From contig JAZMZG010000001.1 of the NCBI GenBank assembly GCA_045585835.1, positions 1 through 5,776 on the forward strand: 5,776 nt of DNA, in the 5' to 3' direction. The DNA comes from CALCTE01 sp045585835 (lineage in GTDB: Bacteria > Bacillota > Clostridia > Oscillospirales > CAG-272). Made by a program: the position numbers and the translations under genes. Below, piece by piece: positions 1 through 5,001 of the stretch (the first letter of the stretch is position 1; every line of letters starts with the position of its first letter). Below the pieces are notes generated by a model. The model was given only the letters and a program-made list of their open reading frames with translations. It made no database searches and was not told where the DNA came from.

Positions 1-2
1 TC

Positions 3-92
3 TTATGCAAAAAGTATGGTATTCATTCTCAGGGTACAATCTACGTTATCCTGAAACGTGTTGAACAACGTCTTAAAGCACAGAACGTATGA
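3..92 (+). CDS. 3' end of an upstream gene, possible helix-turn-helix protein (partial)
   Basis: The third frame is open from the window edge to a TGA at 90-92 and encodes the last 29 residues of a protein, ending KRVEQRLKAQNV. The segment KYGIHSQGTIYVILKRVEQR reads like a small helix-turn-helix: a short helix, a turn at HSQG, and a longer basic helix. That is only a visual impression from a fragment. The TGA overlaps the ATG of the next gene (ATGA at 89-92), an arrangement typical of translationally coupled genes, which supports this frame over the two other short open frames at the edge. The start and most of the protein lie outside the window, so no function is assigned. Confidence 0.6.
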   Translation, partial: LCKKYGIHSQGTIYVILKRVEQRLKAQNV

Positions 93-325
93 AAACGTAT
101 TCAAAACTAACACAATGGATCGTGACAGGTCTTCTGTTTACTTGGGGGGCTGTGTCTTTCCTCATTCTCGCGGGCGAAGAAGACCCGATGAACCCGATGC
201 CTCTCGGCAAGTTCTTTCTTCTGAAAATCGGCGCAATGCTCAGTTTTGGTCTCTGTTGTTTGGCGGGGAAATGGCTTAACGGCAAAGGTCTCATTGCAGA
301 TATTGATGAAGACGATGAAATCTAA
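89..325 (+). CDS. small two-helix membrane protein of unknown function
   Basis: The 78-residue product has two hydrophobic stretches, about residues 9-28 (QWIVTGLLFTWGAVSFLILA) and about 43-61 (FFLLKIGAMLSFGLCCLAG), joined by a short polar loop EEDPMNPMPLGK. The basic N terminus (MKTYSK) suggests that both ends are cytoplasmic with a short outside loop. The tail is strongly acidic (DIDEDDEI). There is no signal peptidase or lipobox motif. The start is the ATG that overlaps the preceding TGA, and the next gene begins 17 bp after the stop, so it looks co-transcribed. An overlapping frame over 58-279 is rejected as a shadow because its product is polar and has no features. I do not recognise the family. 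A membrane role next to early phage genes could be host takeover or superinfection exclusion, but nothing in the sequence shows it. Confidence 0.75.
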   Translation: MKTYSKLTQWIVTGLLFTWGAVSFLILAGEEDPMNPMPLGKFFLLKIGAMLSFGLCCLAGKWLNGKGLIADIDEDDEI

Positions 326-328
326 ACT

Positions 329-335
329 GAAAGGG
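329..335 (+). promoter_or_regulatory. SD-like ribosome-binding sequence of the HTH gene
   Basis: GAAAGGG lies 7 nt before the ATG at 343. The same layout (GAAAGGGGG, 7 nt, ATG) precedes the 65-residue gene at 3256. Both are followed by a similar spacer (TCTGAGT and TCAGTGT). Most other starts in the window lack any purine-rich element at this distance. Confidence 0.4.
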
Positions 336-342
336 TCTGAGT

Positions 343-645
343 ATGGAGAAAGAAATCACACTTCAAACGCTGTCTGAAAAACTTGACAGCATTTCAAGAA
401 TGACGCTCATCGGGGCGAAGTCTGTTCTTGACCTTGAAGAAACAATTCTTTTCACAGGTATGAGCAAAGGACACTTGTATCGCCTTACGTCAGCGAAAGA
501 GATACCGCATTTCAAGAAGAACAGGAAACTGTATTTCAAGAAGTCAGACCTTGAACGGTGGTTGCTTGACACCCCTTGCCTTTCAAACAAAGAGGTAAAC
601 AGTCAGGCGGCGACTTATGTGTCAACCCATAGGAAGCGCATCTGA
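343..645 (+). CDS. helix-turn-helix DNA-binding protein, excisionase-like (HTH_17 type)
   Basis: The 100-residue product carries a winged HTH of the excisionase/MerR-like type at about residues 31-75. A first helix (LEETILFTGM) is followed by a turn and recognition helix (SKGHLYRLTSAKEIPHFKK), then a wing strand (NRKLYFKKSDLERWL). The order 'helix, S.GHLYRLT..., IPHFK..RKLYF...DLE.WL' matches the HTH_17 family common in Bacteroidota mobile elements. The N-terminal 25 residues look helical and may serve in dimerisation. Members act as recombination directionality factors (Xis-like) or as small regulators. With no integrase in view, the two cannot be separated. It starts 17 bp after the membrane-protein gene behind an SD-like GAAAGGG, and a 60-bp gap follows. 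The fold call is confident; the exact role is not. Confidence 0.82.
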   Translation: MEKEITLQTLSEKLDSISRMTLIGAKSVLDLEETILFTGMSKGHLYRLTSAKEIPHFKKNRKLYFKKSDLERWLLDTPCLSNKEVNSQAATYVSTHRKRI

Positions 646-660
646 TATTAAATAATCAAA

Positions 661-668
661 AACAGCAA
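661..668 (+). repeat. AACAGCAA leader motif, copy 1
   Basis: AACAGCAA occurs here in the 60-bp gap before the gene at 706, but 37 nt away from that ATG. It also occurs immediately before the ATGs at 1629 and 2292. Here it may be only part of the 5' leader. Confidence 0.3.
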
Positions 669-669
669 C

Positions 670-689
670 GCCCGAAGCAGTAAGAGGGC
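670..689 (+). other. weak inverted repeat GCCC...GGGC in the leader before the annealing-protein gene
   Basis: GCCC (670-673) can pair with GGGC (686-689) across a 12-nt loop, followed by an A-run. Four pairs is marginal. It lacks the U-tract of a terminator on the + strand. It could be a minor leader hairpin or chance. Confidence 0.2.
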
Positions 690-705
690 AAAAAATCATT
701 CAATT

Positions 706-1620
706 ATGAGCAACGAAATTATTAAAGTTGAACAGGCTGATATGCTACAAGCAATCAACCGAGCCGAGATTGACATTCAAATCTCAACGGCTAAACAGTA
801 TCCCCGTGACATCAACGCAGTTCTTAATAAGATTGCGACCTATGCCACAATGGATAAAGAGACAGCGGAAGACTGTTTCTATGTACTCAGACGTGAAGAC
901 AAACAAGGCAACGTAAATGTAATTGAGGGTCTTTCTGTGAGAATGGCTGAAATCATTGCGGGGGCTTGGGGTAACCTCAGGGTTCAGGCTCGTATCATTG
1001 GAAATGACGGGCGACAGATAACCGCACAGGCAATCTGTCACGACCTTGAAACAAACTTCGCCGTATCAAAGGAAGTGAAGCGTTCAATCCTCACAAAGAA
1101 AGGTTATACGTTCTCAGAGGATATGCAAGTTGTGACAGGAAACGCCGCCTGTTCTATCGCTCTGAGAAACGCCGTTCTGACAGTCATTCCTAAGGCGGTC
1201 ACAAAACGCATCATCAATGAAGTGAAACAGGTTGCGCTCGGTCAGTCTATTGACCTTGAACAGAGCCGTCAGAACGTCATTCAGTATTTCGCCAAACTCG
1301 GTGTAAAGCAAGAAGCCCTGTTCTTGTATCTCGGCGTGAAGTCAATTCAGGAAATTGACAAACAGAAAATCTTTGAACTGAGAGCCACAGCCAACGCAAT
1401 CAAAGAGGGTACGACCACCGTTGAAGAATGTTTCGTAAAGCCCGCTCTTGAAGCGAAGAAAGAGGCGGCGGCTCAGGCAAAGGGCGATGACGCTAATTCA
1501 AGAGCAGAAGCCGCAATCGCTCAGGCAATAGGCTCAGAAGCCGTTCCGTCTAATGTTGACCCTGAAACAGGCGAAATCAAAGAAGAAAAAGCAAAGAAAT
1601 CAACATCATCTAAAAAATAA
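706..1620 (+). CDS. conserved phage protein, probable ssDNA-annealing (RecT-like) recombination protein
   Basis: The 304-residue product has a compact N-terminal domain (about 1-240) and a low-complexity, Ala/Lys/Glu-rich tail (about 245-304) ending in a basic KKSTSSKK. Conserved-looking blocks are AEIDIQISTAKQYPR (about 20-34), EGLSVRMAEI (74-83) and NAACSIALRNAVLTVIPK (146-163). I recall these as the signature of a widespread phage protein family that is often left 'hypothetical'. The annealing role is inferred mainly from context: it is encoded two genes before a YqaJ exonuclease, as single-strand annealing proteins are in lambda Red-type and RecE/RecT-type modules. Size and a disordered charged tail also fit such proteins. 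It would bind resected single strands and promote annealing during repair or replication. The start is the ATG in CAATTATGAGC, and the next gene follows after 8 bp. An ssDNA-binding protein of another kind is the main alternative. Confidence 0.7.
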   Translation: MSNEIIKVEQADMLQAINRAEIDIQISTAKQYPRDINAVLNKIATYATMDKETAEDCFYVLRREDKQGNVNVIEGLSVRMAEIIAGAWGNLRVQARIIGNDGRQITAQAICHDLETNFAVSKEVKRSILTKKGYTFSEDMQVVTGNAACSIALRNAVLTVIPKAVTKRIINEVKQVALGQSIDLEQSRQNVIQYFAKLGVKQEALFLYLGVKSIQEIDKQKIFELRATANAIKEGTTTVEECFVKPALEAKKEAAAQAKGDDANSRAEAAIAQAIGSEAVPSNVDPETGEIKEEKAKKSTSSKK

Positions 1621-1626
1621 CAGCAA
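1619..1626 (+). promoter_or_regulatory. AACAGCAA translation-initiation leader of the 1629 gene
   Basis: AACAGCAA sits 2 nt before the ATG and begins within the stop codon of the preceding gene. The same octamer lies 2 nt before the ATG at 2292. It contains no SD. A-rich, unstructured leaders of this kind are the usual initiation context in Bacteroidota. Confidence 0.35.
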
Positions 1627-1628
1627 TT

Positions 1629-2219
1629 ATGAAATCAGAGACTATTGAAGTGAAAAAAGACGATTTGAGAGGTCTTTTTCAGGTATTGACCAATTACCCC
1701 GCAATTTCAAAAGAACAGATTCAGAATGAAATGTACAAGGTCTTCGGCGAAGATGCGTTCAAACCTCAGGACGTTACAGAGAGGGTCAAGACGTTTGAAG
1801 ACGCTTGCCGTGAGTTGGGCGAAGACCACCCGTTCGTGTCAGCGTATAATGAACTGTTGAGCACAGCAACAAGAGAAAACTTCTTGATAGAAGTCTTTGG
1901 CTTTGACACTGTTTCATTTATGAAACTCCGTATTATTTGCGCCGCCCTGAATGAGGGTTGGGAACCTCAGTTCACAGAAGATGAATGGCGTTGGTTCCCG
2001 TGGTTCACTCTATGGACGAAAGAAGAACTGTCACAGAAGTCAAATGAATGGAAGTCTAACAGAAGTCTCATTTTCATAGGCGATAAATACCGCTCAGTTT
2101 ATGCGGGTCTCGCCTGTGCGCTCGCATTACGCCCCCTCGTATACAGTTGCGTACTTCGGCTCTCGCCTTTGCTTAAAGAGCGAATCCCTCGCCACGTACT
2201 GCGGAAAACAGTTCATTGA
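1629..2219 (+). CDS. conserved phage protein of unknown function, C terminus displaced by a frameshift
   Basis: As sequenced, this frame gives 196 residues. The N-terminal two thirds look like a genuine family protein seen between annealing and exonuclease genes in Bacteroidota phages. There is a short N-terminal segment (IEVKKDDLRGLFQVL), a linker with the block RVKTFEDACRELGE (about 57-70), a helical FMKLRIICAALNEGW (about 97-111), and an aromatic stretch EDEWRWFPWFTLWTKEEL. After about residue 164 (VYAGLACA) the frame turns into an Arg/Leu-rich tail unlike the rest. The expected ending (AYFGSRLC...CGKQFIDIWADF) is instead found in the +1 frame and runs to a TAA at 2257-2259. Joining the frames with one base skipped gives 209 residues. 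So the gene is either frameshifted (mutation or sequencing error) or read by a programmed +1 shift. It follows the annealing-type gene by 8 bp. The biochemical role is unknown; context suggests recombination or replication. Confidence 0.7.
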   Translation: MKSETIEVKKDDLRGLFQVLTNYPAISKEQIQNEMYKVFGEDAFKPQDVTERVKTFEDACRELGEDHPFVSAYNELLSTATRENFLIEVFGFDTVSFMKLRIICAALNEGWEPQFTEDEWRWFPWFTLWTKEELSQKSNEWKSNRSLIFIGDKYRSVYAGLACALALRPLVYSCVLRLSPLLKERIPRHVLRKTVH

Positions 2220-2259
2220 CATTTGGGCTGACTTCTATCTAATCCGCAAGTGTGAATAA
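2122..2259 (+). pseudogene. displaced 3' end of the 1629 gene (+1 frame)
   Basis: This frame reads SHYAPSYTVAYFGSRLC, then KSESLATYCGKQFIDIWADF and YLIRKCE, and stops at 2257-2259. The pattern 'Y.AYFGSRLC..SE.LA.Y.GKQFI.IWADF' matches my recollection of how homologues of the upstream protein end, whereas the tail in the original frame matches nothing I know. The frames can be joined anywhere from about 2118 to 2136. One obvious spot is the C-run at 2132-2136; another is the CTC at 2121-2123, which gives GLACA-SHYAPSY. There is no start codon of its own with a plausible leader, so it is not a separate gene. Confidence 0.7.
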
Positions 2260-2281
2260 CCCCTGAATAATAACTTCAAAA

Positions 2282-2289
2282 AACAGCAA
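2282..2289 (+). promoter_or_regulatory. AACAGCAA translation-initiation leader of the exonuclease gene
   Basis: AACAGCAA precedes the ATG at 2292 by 2 nt, within an A-rich stretch, and matches the leader of the gene at 1629. No SD is present. The 32-bp gap after the frame-restored stop at 2259 contains nothing else recognisable. Confidence 0.35.
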
Positions 2290-2291
2290 AT

Positions 2292-3233
2292 ATGGCAACA
2301 AAAATTATCAGACCTCAGAACCGTGAAGAATGGCTCAAATACCGTGAGAGCGGAATCGGTTCATCAGAAGTAGCCACAATCGTAGGCTTGAACCCGTGGG
2401 AAACCCCTCTTCAACTTTGGAGACGAAAGAAAGGTCTTGACCCCGCAAAGGTTGAGAATTTCGCGATGAAAGCGGGTCATTACCTTGAAGACGCTGTCGC
2501 TCAGTTTTGGAGAGACGAAACAGGTCTTGAAATAATCAAGAGTTCTGCCATTGATTGGCTCATCGTCAACACAGAAAAGCCGTATATGCGTGTCAGCCCT
2601 GACCGCACATATTGGCTTGCGGGTCTTCCGAAGAACGCTCATAACAAGGGTATTCTTGAATGTAAAACAACTCAGATGAGTATTGACGGAGACAGCATCC
2701 CGAAACATTGGTTCTGTCAGGTTCAGTATCAACTCGGAGTTGCTGAACTTCAAGAGGGTTCTTTGGCTTGGCTCTGTTCAGGACGTGAGTTCGGCTATAA
2801 AAACCTGAGTTTCGTTCCTGACTTCTTCGGGTGGCTCACTGAACAGGTTGACCGTTTTTGGATTGACAACATTCAGGGGAACATTGAGCCTGAGCCTGTG
2901 AATGTTCAGGACGTTCTGTTGAAGTTTAACCGCCATACAGACGGGAAGACGATTGAGATAAGCGATGAAATCTTTGAAGCCTATAACGGGCTGAAACAGG
3001 TCAAAGATGAGATTGCAGCACTTGAAGAGAAGAAAGCCGCCTTTGAAGAGCGCATAAAGCTCGGCTTCGGGGACGCAGAGGCTATCAGTTACGGGGGACA
3101 GACCATAGCAACGTGGAAAGCCCCTAAACCGTCTCAGAAGTTTGATGACAAGGCTTTCAAGGCGGCGCACCCCGATATGTATTCAGAGTTCACGAGAGAG
3201 GTTCAGGGCGCACGCCGTTTCCTCTTGAAATAA
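2292..3233 (+). CDS. YqaJ-family (lambda exonuclease-like) PD-(D/E)XK exonuclease
   Basis: The 313-residue protein shows the YqaJ viral recombinase fold in order. These are WLKYRESGIGSSE (14-26), the N-terminal signature; GHYLED (62-67), with the conserved Glu66; SPDR (102-105), with the metal-binding Asp104; LECKT (122-126), supplying Glu123 and Lys125; and the Q-V-Q-Y-Q motif at 143-147. The D-(18)-E-x-K spacing resembles lambda exonuclease. Members digest one strand of double-stranded ends 5' to 3' as toroidal trimers and supply the 3' overhangs used by an annealing protein. Residues about 225-258 form a charged helical, probably coiled-coil, segment (LKQVKDEIAALEEKKAAFEE), and the ending GARRFLLK is typical of phage members. 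All catalytic residues seem present, so it should be active. The partner is presumably the product of the gene at 706. Confidence 0.93.
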   Translation: MATKIIRPQNREEWLKYRESGIGSSEVATIVGLNPWETPLQLWRRKKGLDPAKVENFAMKAGHYLEDAVAQFWRDETGLEIIKSSAIDWLIVNTEKPYMRVSPDRTYWLAGLPKNAHNKGILECKTTQMSIDGDSIPKHWFCQVQYQLGVAELQEGSLAWLCSGREFGYKNLSFVPDFFGWLTEQVDRFWIDNIQGNIEPEPVNVQDVLLKFNRHTDGKTIEISDEIFEAYNGLKQVKDEIAALEEKKAAFEERIKLGFGDAEAISYGGQTIATWKAPKPSQKFDDKAFKAAHPDMYSEFTREVQGARRFLLK

Positions 3234-3243
3234 CCGTCAGAAA

Positions 3244-3248
3244 GGGGG
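3244..3248 (+). promoter_or_regulatory. SD-like G-run before the 65-residue gene
   Basis: GAAAGGGGG ends 7 nt before the ATG at 3256. The arrangement parallels the leader at 329-342, including a TC-rich spacer ending in GT before ATG, and fixes the choice of start for this small gene. Confidence 0.4.
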
Positions 3249-3255
3249 TCAGTGT

Positions 3256-3453
3256 ATGTATATCATTTCAAACAAGCAAATGGAAGAAATCATCAAATAC
3301 GTTGAAGACTTCCGTATGAGTGTTGACGTGAAACAATGTGACACACGGACATACAACTCATACAGGCTTGCGGGTATTCTCGTCAAGAAGTTGAAAGCGA
3401 AACAGCCGTTCTCAAAAGATGACCTGACAGAAGGGATGAAAAAATCTCTCTAA
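3256..3453 (+). CDS. small conserved phage protein of unknown function
   Basis: The 65-residue product is predicted to be mostly helical: SNKQMEEIIKYVEDFRMSV (helix 1), a polar turn around CDTRTYNSY, then YRLAGILVKKLKAKQ (helix 2). The pattern 'YIIS..QM..I..Y...  D.R..N..RLAG.L...LK.K' resembles small proteins often found beside recombination genes in Bacteroidales prophages, whose function I do not know. It follows the exonuclease by 22 bp behind its own G-rich leader, and its stop is followed by the largest non-coding gap of the window. It has no cysteine cluster, HTH or membrane segment. It could be a small adaptor or regulatory partner of the recombination proteins, but this rests on position only. 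Confidence 0.72.
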   Translation: MYIISNKQMEEIIKYVEDFRMSVDVKQCDTRTYNSYRLAGILVKKLKAKQPFSKDDLTEGMKKSL

Positions 3454-3463
3454 CCCGTGAAGT

Positions 3464-3484
3464 GATTATATTGTAATCGTTTTT
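3464..3484 (+). terminator. weak hairpin plus T-run after the small gene, or an operator-like palindrome
   Basis: GATTA (3464-3468) and TAATC (3474-3478) form a perfect inverted repeat around TATTG, followed by GTTTTT (3479-3484). It lies 10 bp after the stop at 3453. With only five mostly A-T pairs it would be a poor intrinsic terminator, so a protein-binding palindrome is equally possible. It separates the recombination genes from the helicase unit. Confidence 0.3.
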
Positions 3485-3516
3485 AACCGAAAGAATGAAC
3501 AGAAACAATAACATAA

Positions 3517-3597
3517 AAACTCCGTGTATGGGTAGAATTTCCGAAAGGTTTTCTGACGCTTGCTGTTATGCGTGGTTAGCCCTGAGGCACGGAGTTT
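3517..3597 (+). ncRNA. candidate structured RNA or leader element upstream of the helicase
   Basis: This 81-base element is closed by a perfect 10-bp stem: AAACTCCGTG (3517-3526) pairs with CACGGAGTTT (3588-3597). Inside, GGG (3530-3532) can pair with CCC (3580-3582). Within that, AGAA (3534-3537) pairs with TTCT (3551-3554) and CC with GG around a GAAA tetraloop (3543-3546). A second arm, ACGC (3556-3559) with GCGT (3570-3573), has a 10-nt loop. The result is a closed three-way-junction-like fold of nested helices. The outer stem ends 15 nt before the helicase ATG, so it may be a 5' leader that controls that gene, an independent small RNA, or a DNA hairpin. No sensible coding frame covers it. 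It does not match a tRNA or any riboswitch or ribozyme I can recall. Folding was done by eye. Confidence 0.5.
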
Positions 3598-3612
3598 CAT
3601 TTTCAAATTGAT

Positions 3613-4989
3613 ATGATAACACTCAGAGAAAATCAGAGTGAACCGATACAAAAGGCAGTTGAGTTCTTCAATGAAAAAAAGCCGAAGCCGTCTTTGATTG
3701 TTCTTCCCACCGCTTGGGGGAAGTCAATCCTGACGGCTTTTGTCGCAAAGAACAGTGAAGACAGGATGATCGTGCTTCAACCCTCAAAAGAGTTGTTAGA
3801 ACAGAACTATCAGAAGTATTTCGCACTCTGTGGGGATTTCGCTAACGATGCGGGCATTTACAGCGCGAGTTTCGGGCGAAAAGAAATCTCAAAGATAACT
3901 TACGCCACAATCGGTTCAATAAAGAATTTGGGGGCTAAATTCAAAGAAATGGGCTTCACTAAAATGCTCATAGATGAAGCCCACCTCTATCCCCGTGAGG
4001 CTGATAGTATGCTCGGACGGTTCTTGAAAGACAGCGGTATCACACACGTTCTCGGTATAACGGCAACACCTGTGAAACTTCAAACGGGAAGAGACCGTGA
4101 CGGAATGACGTATTCAAAACTTGTCATGCTGACATCAAGGTCAAAGAAAGGAAATTTCTTCAAAGAAATCATTCACGTTGGTCAGGTCTCAGAAATGGTT
4201 CGTCTCGGCTTTTGGTCTCCTTTGACTTATGAAACAACGGGCTTTGACAGCAGTATGTTGGTCTTCAACAGCAGCCGTTCAGAATACACAGAAGAGAGCG
4301 TTCAGAGGGCGTATGACGCAAACGGGGGAACAGAACAGGTCATTCAGGTTCTTGACAAACACAGTGACCGCCGTCACGTTCTTGCCTTTGTTCCGTCTGT
4401 TCAGGACGCTATAAACCTGTCAGAGCGTTATCCTAATTCGGCTGTAATATACGGGGATATGGATAAACGTGAGCGGGCTGACATCATAGCCCGTTTCAGA
4501 GCGGGGCAAATACGTGTCATTTTCAACGTCAGAGTGCTTTCTACGGGATTTGACTATACAGGGATTGACTTGATTGTCTTCGGCATTTCTACGGCTTCTA
4601 TCGCCCTGTATTATCAGATAATCGGAAGAGCCACACGAATTGCCCCTGAGAAGAAAGACGCTCTGATAGTTGACCTTGGAGGCAATGTTGAACGCTTCGG
4701 GCGTGTCGAAGACCTGACCTTTGAAAAGGGGCGTATGTGGCGGCTCTTCGGTTCAGGCGGGCGGCTTCTGTCAGGAATACCTATCACAGACATTGGAACG
4801 ATAACCCGTGAAGACACTGAGGCGGTTGACCGTCAGGCGGTTCAGCCGATTGAAATAATGCCTTTCGGAAAATATAAGGGGGAACGCCTGACTGATATTC
4901 CCCTCGATTATCGTCAATGGATGTTGCGCTCTTTCGATTGGAATGACAAGAATGAGAAACTGAGAAAATCACTTTTAGCAATCGTTTAA
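3613..4989 (+). CDS. SF2 DEAD/DEAH-type helicase with C-terminal DUF3820-like module
   Basis: The 458-residue protein carries the superfamily 2 motifs in order. These are a Q-like N terminus (LRENQSEPIQKAV, 4-16), Walker A LPTAWGKS (31-38, Lys37), motif Ia around VLQPSKELLEQ (54-64), and Walker B DEAH (121-124). They continue with motif III TATP (150-153), motif V VLSTGFD (308-314) and motif VI QIIGRATR (335-342) with its arginine fingers. It resembles the RecG/UvsW/RAD25-like helicases of phages that unwind or remodel forks and recombination intermediates using ATP. Residues 416-448 (MPFGKYKGERLTDIPLDY, then RQWMLRSF) match the DUF3820-like 'PFGKYKG...IP.DY..W' module, seen elsewhere as a stand-alone or exonuclease-linked piece. 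The C-terminal cysteine zinc knuckles of some relatives are absent. Walker A has Trp where Gly is usual. The start ATG lies 15 nt after the structured element, and the next gene begins 12 bp after the stop. Confidence 0.92.
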   Translation: MITLRENQSEPIQKAVEFFNEKKPKPSLIVLPTAWGKSILTAFVAKNSEDRMIVLQPSKELLEQNYQKYFALCGDFANDAGIYSASFGRKEISKITYATIGSIKNLGAKFKEMGFTKMLIDEAHLYPREADSMLGRFLKDSGITHVLGITATPVKLQTGRDRDGMTYSKLVMLTSRSKKGNFFKEIIHVGQVSEMVRLGFWSPLTYETTGFDSSMLVFNSSRSEYTEESVQRAYDANGGTEQVIQVLDKHSDRRHVLAFVPSVQDAINLSERYPNSAVIYGDMDKRERADIIARFRAGQIRVIFNVRVLSTGFDYTGIDLIVFGISTASIALYYQIIGRATRIAPEKKDALIVDLGGNVERFGRVEDLTFEKGRMWRLFGSGGRLLSGIPITDIGTITREDTEAVDRQAVQPIEIMPFGKYKGERLTDIPLDYRQWMLRSFDWNDKNEKLRKSLLAIV

Positions 4990-5001
4990 CACTGACGGAG
5001 T

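Noticed and set aside
58..279. 73-residue + strand frame overlapping the membrane-protein gene
   Set aside because: It begins at a TTG, has no leader, and its product is polar and featureless. The 89-325 frame has two clear membrane helices and an ATGA overlap with the upstream stop.
2364..3170. two minus-strand frames of about 130 residues opposite the exonuclease gene
   Set aside because: They mirror a strongly supported catalytic gene, have no domains and would be the only minus-strand genes in the window.
3517..3597. small transposable element (MITE) with 10-bp terminal inverted repeats
   Set aside because: No target-site duplication is visible in the flanks (ATA before, CAT after), no second copy occurs in the window, and the inner nested helices fit an RNA better. 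It cannot be fully excluded.
3517..3597. tRNA, hammerhead, twister or pistol ribozyme, or integron attC site
   Set aside because: There is no T-loop or acceptor CCA arrangement and no CUGANGA core of a hammerhead. The GTTAGCC segment breaks the attC core rule at its sixth base. Partial resemblance of GTGGTTAG to a pistol ribozyme strand is not supported by its other helices.
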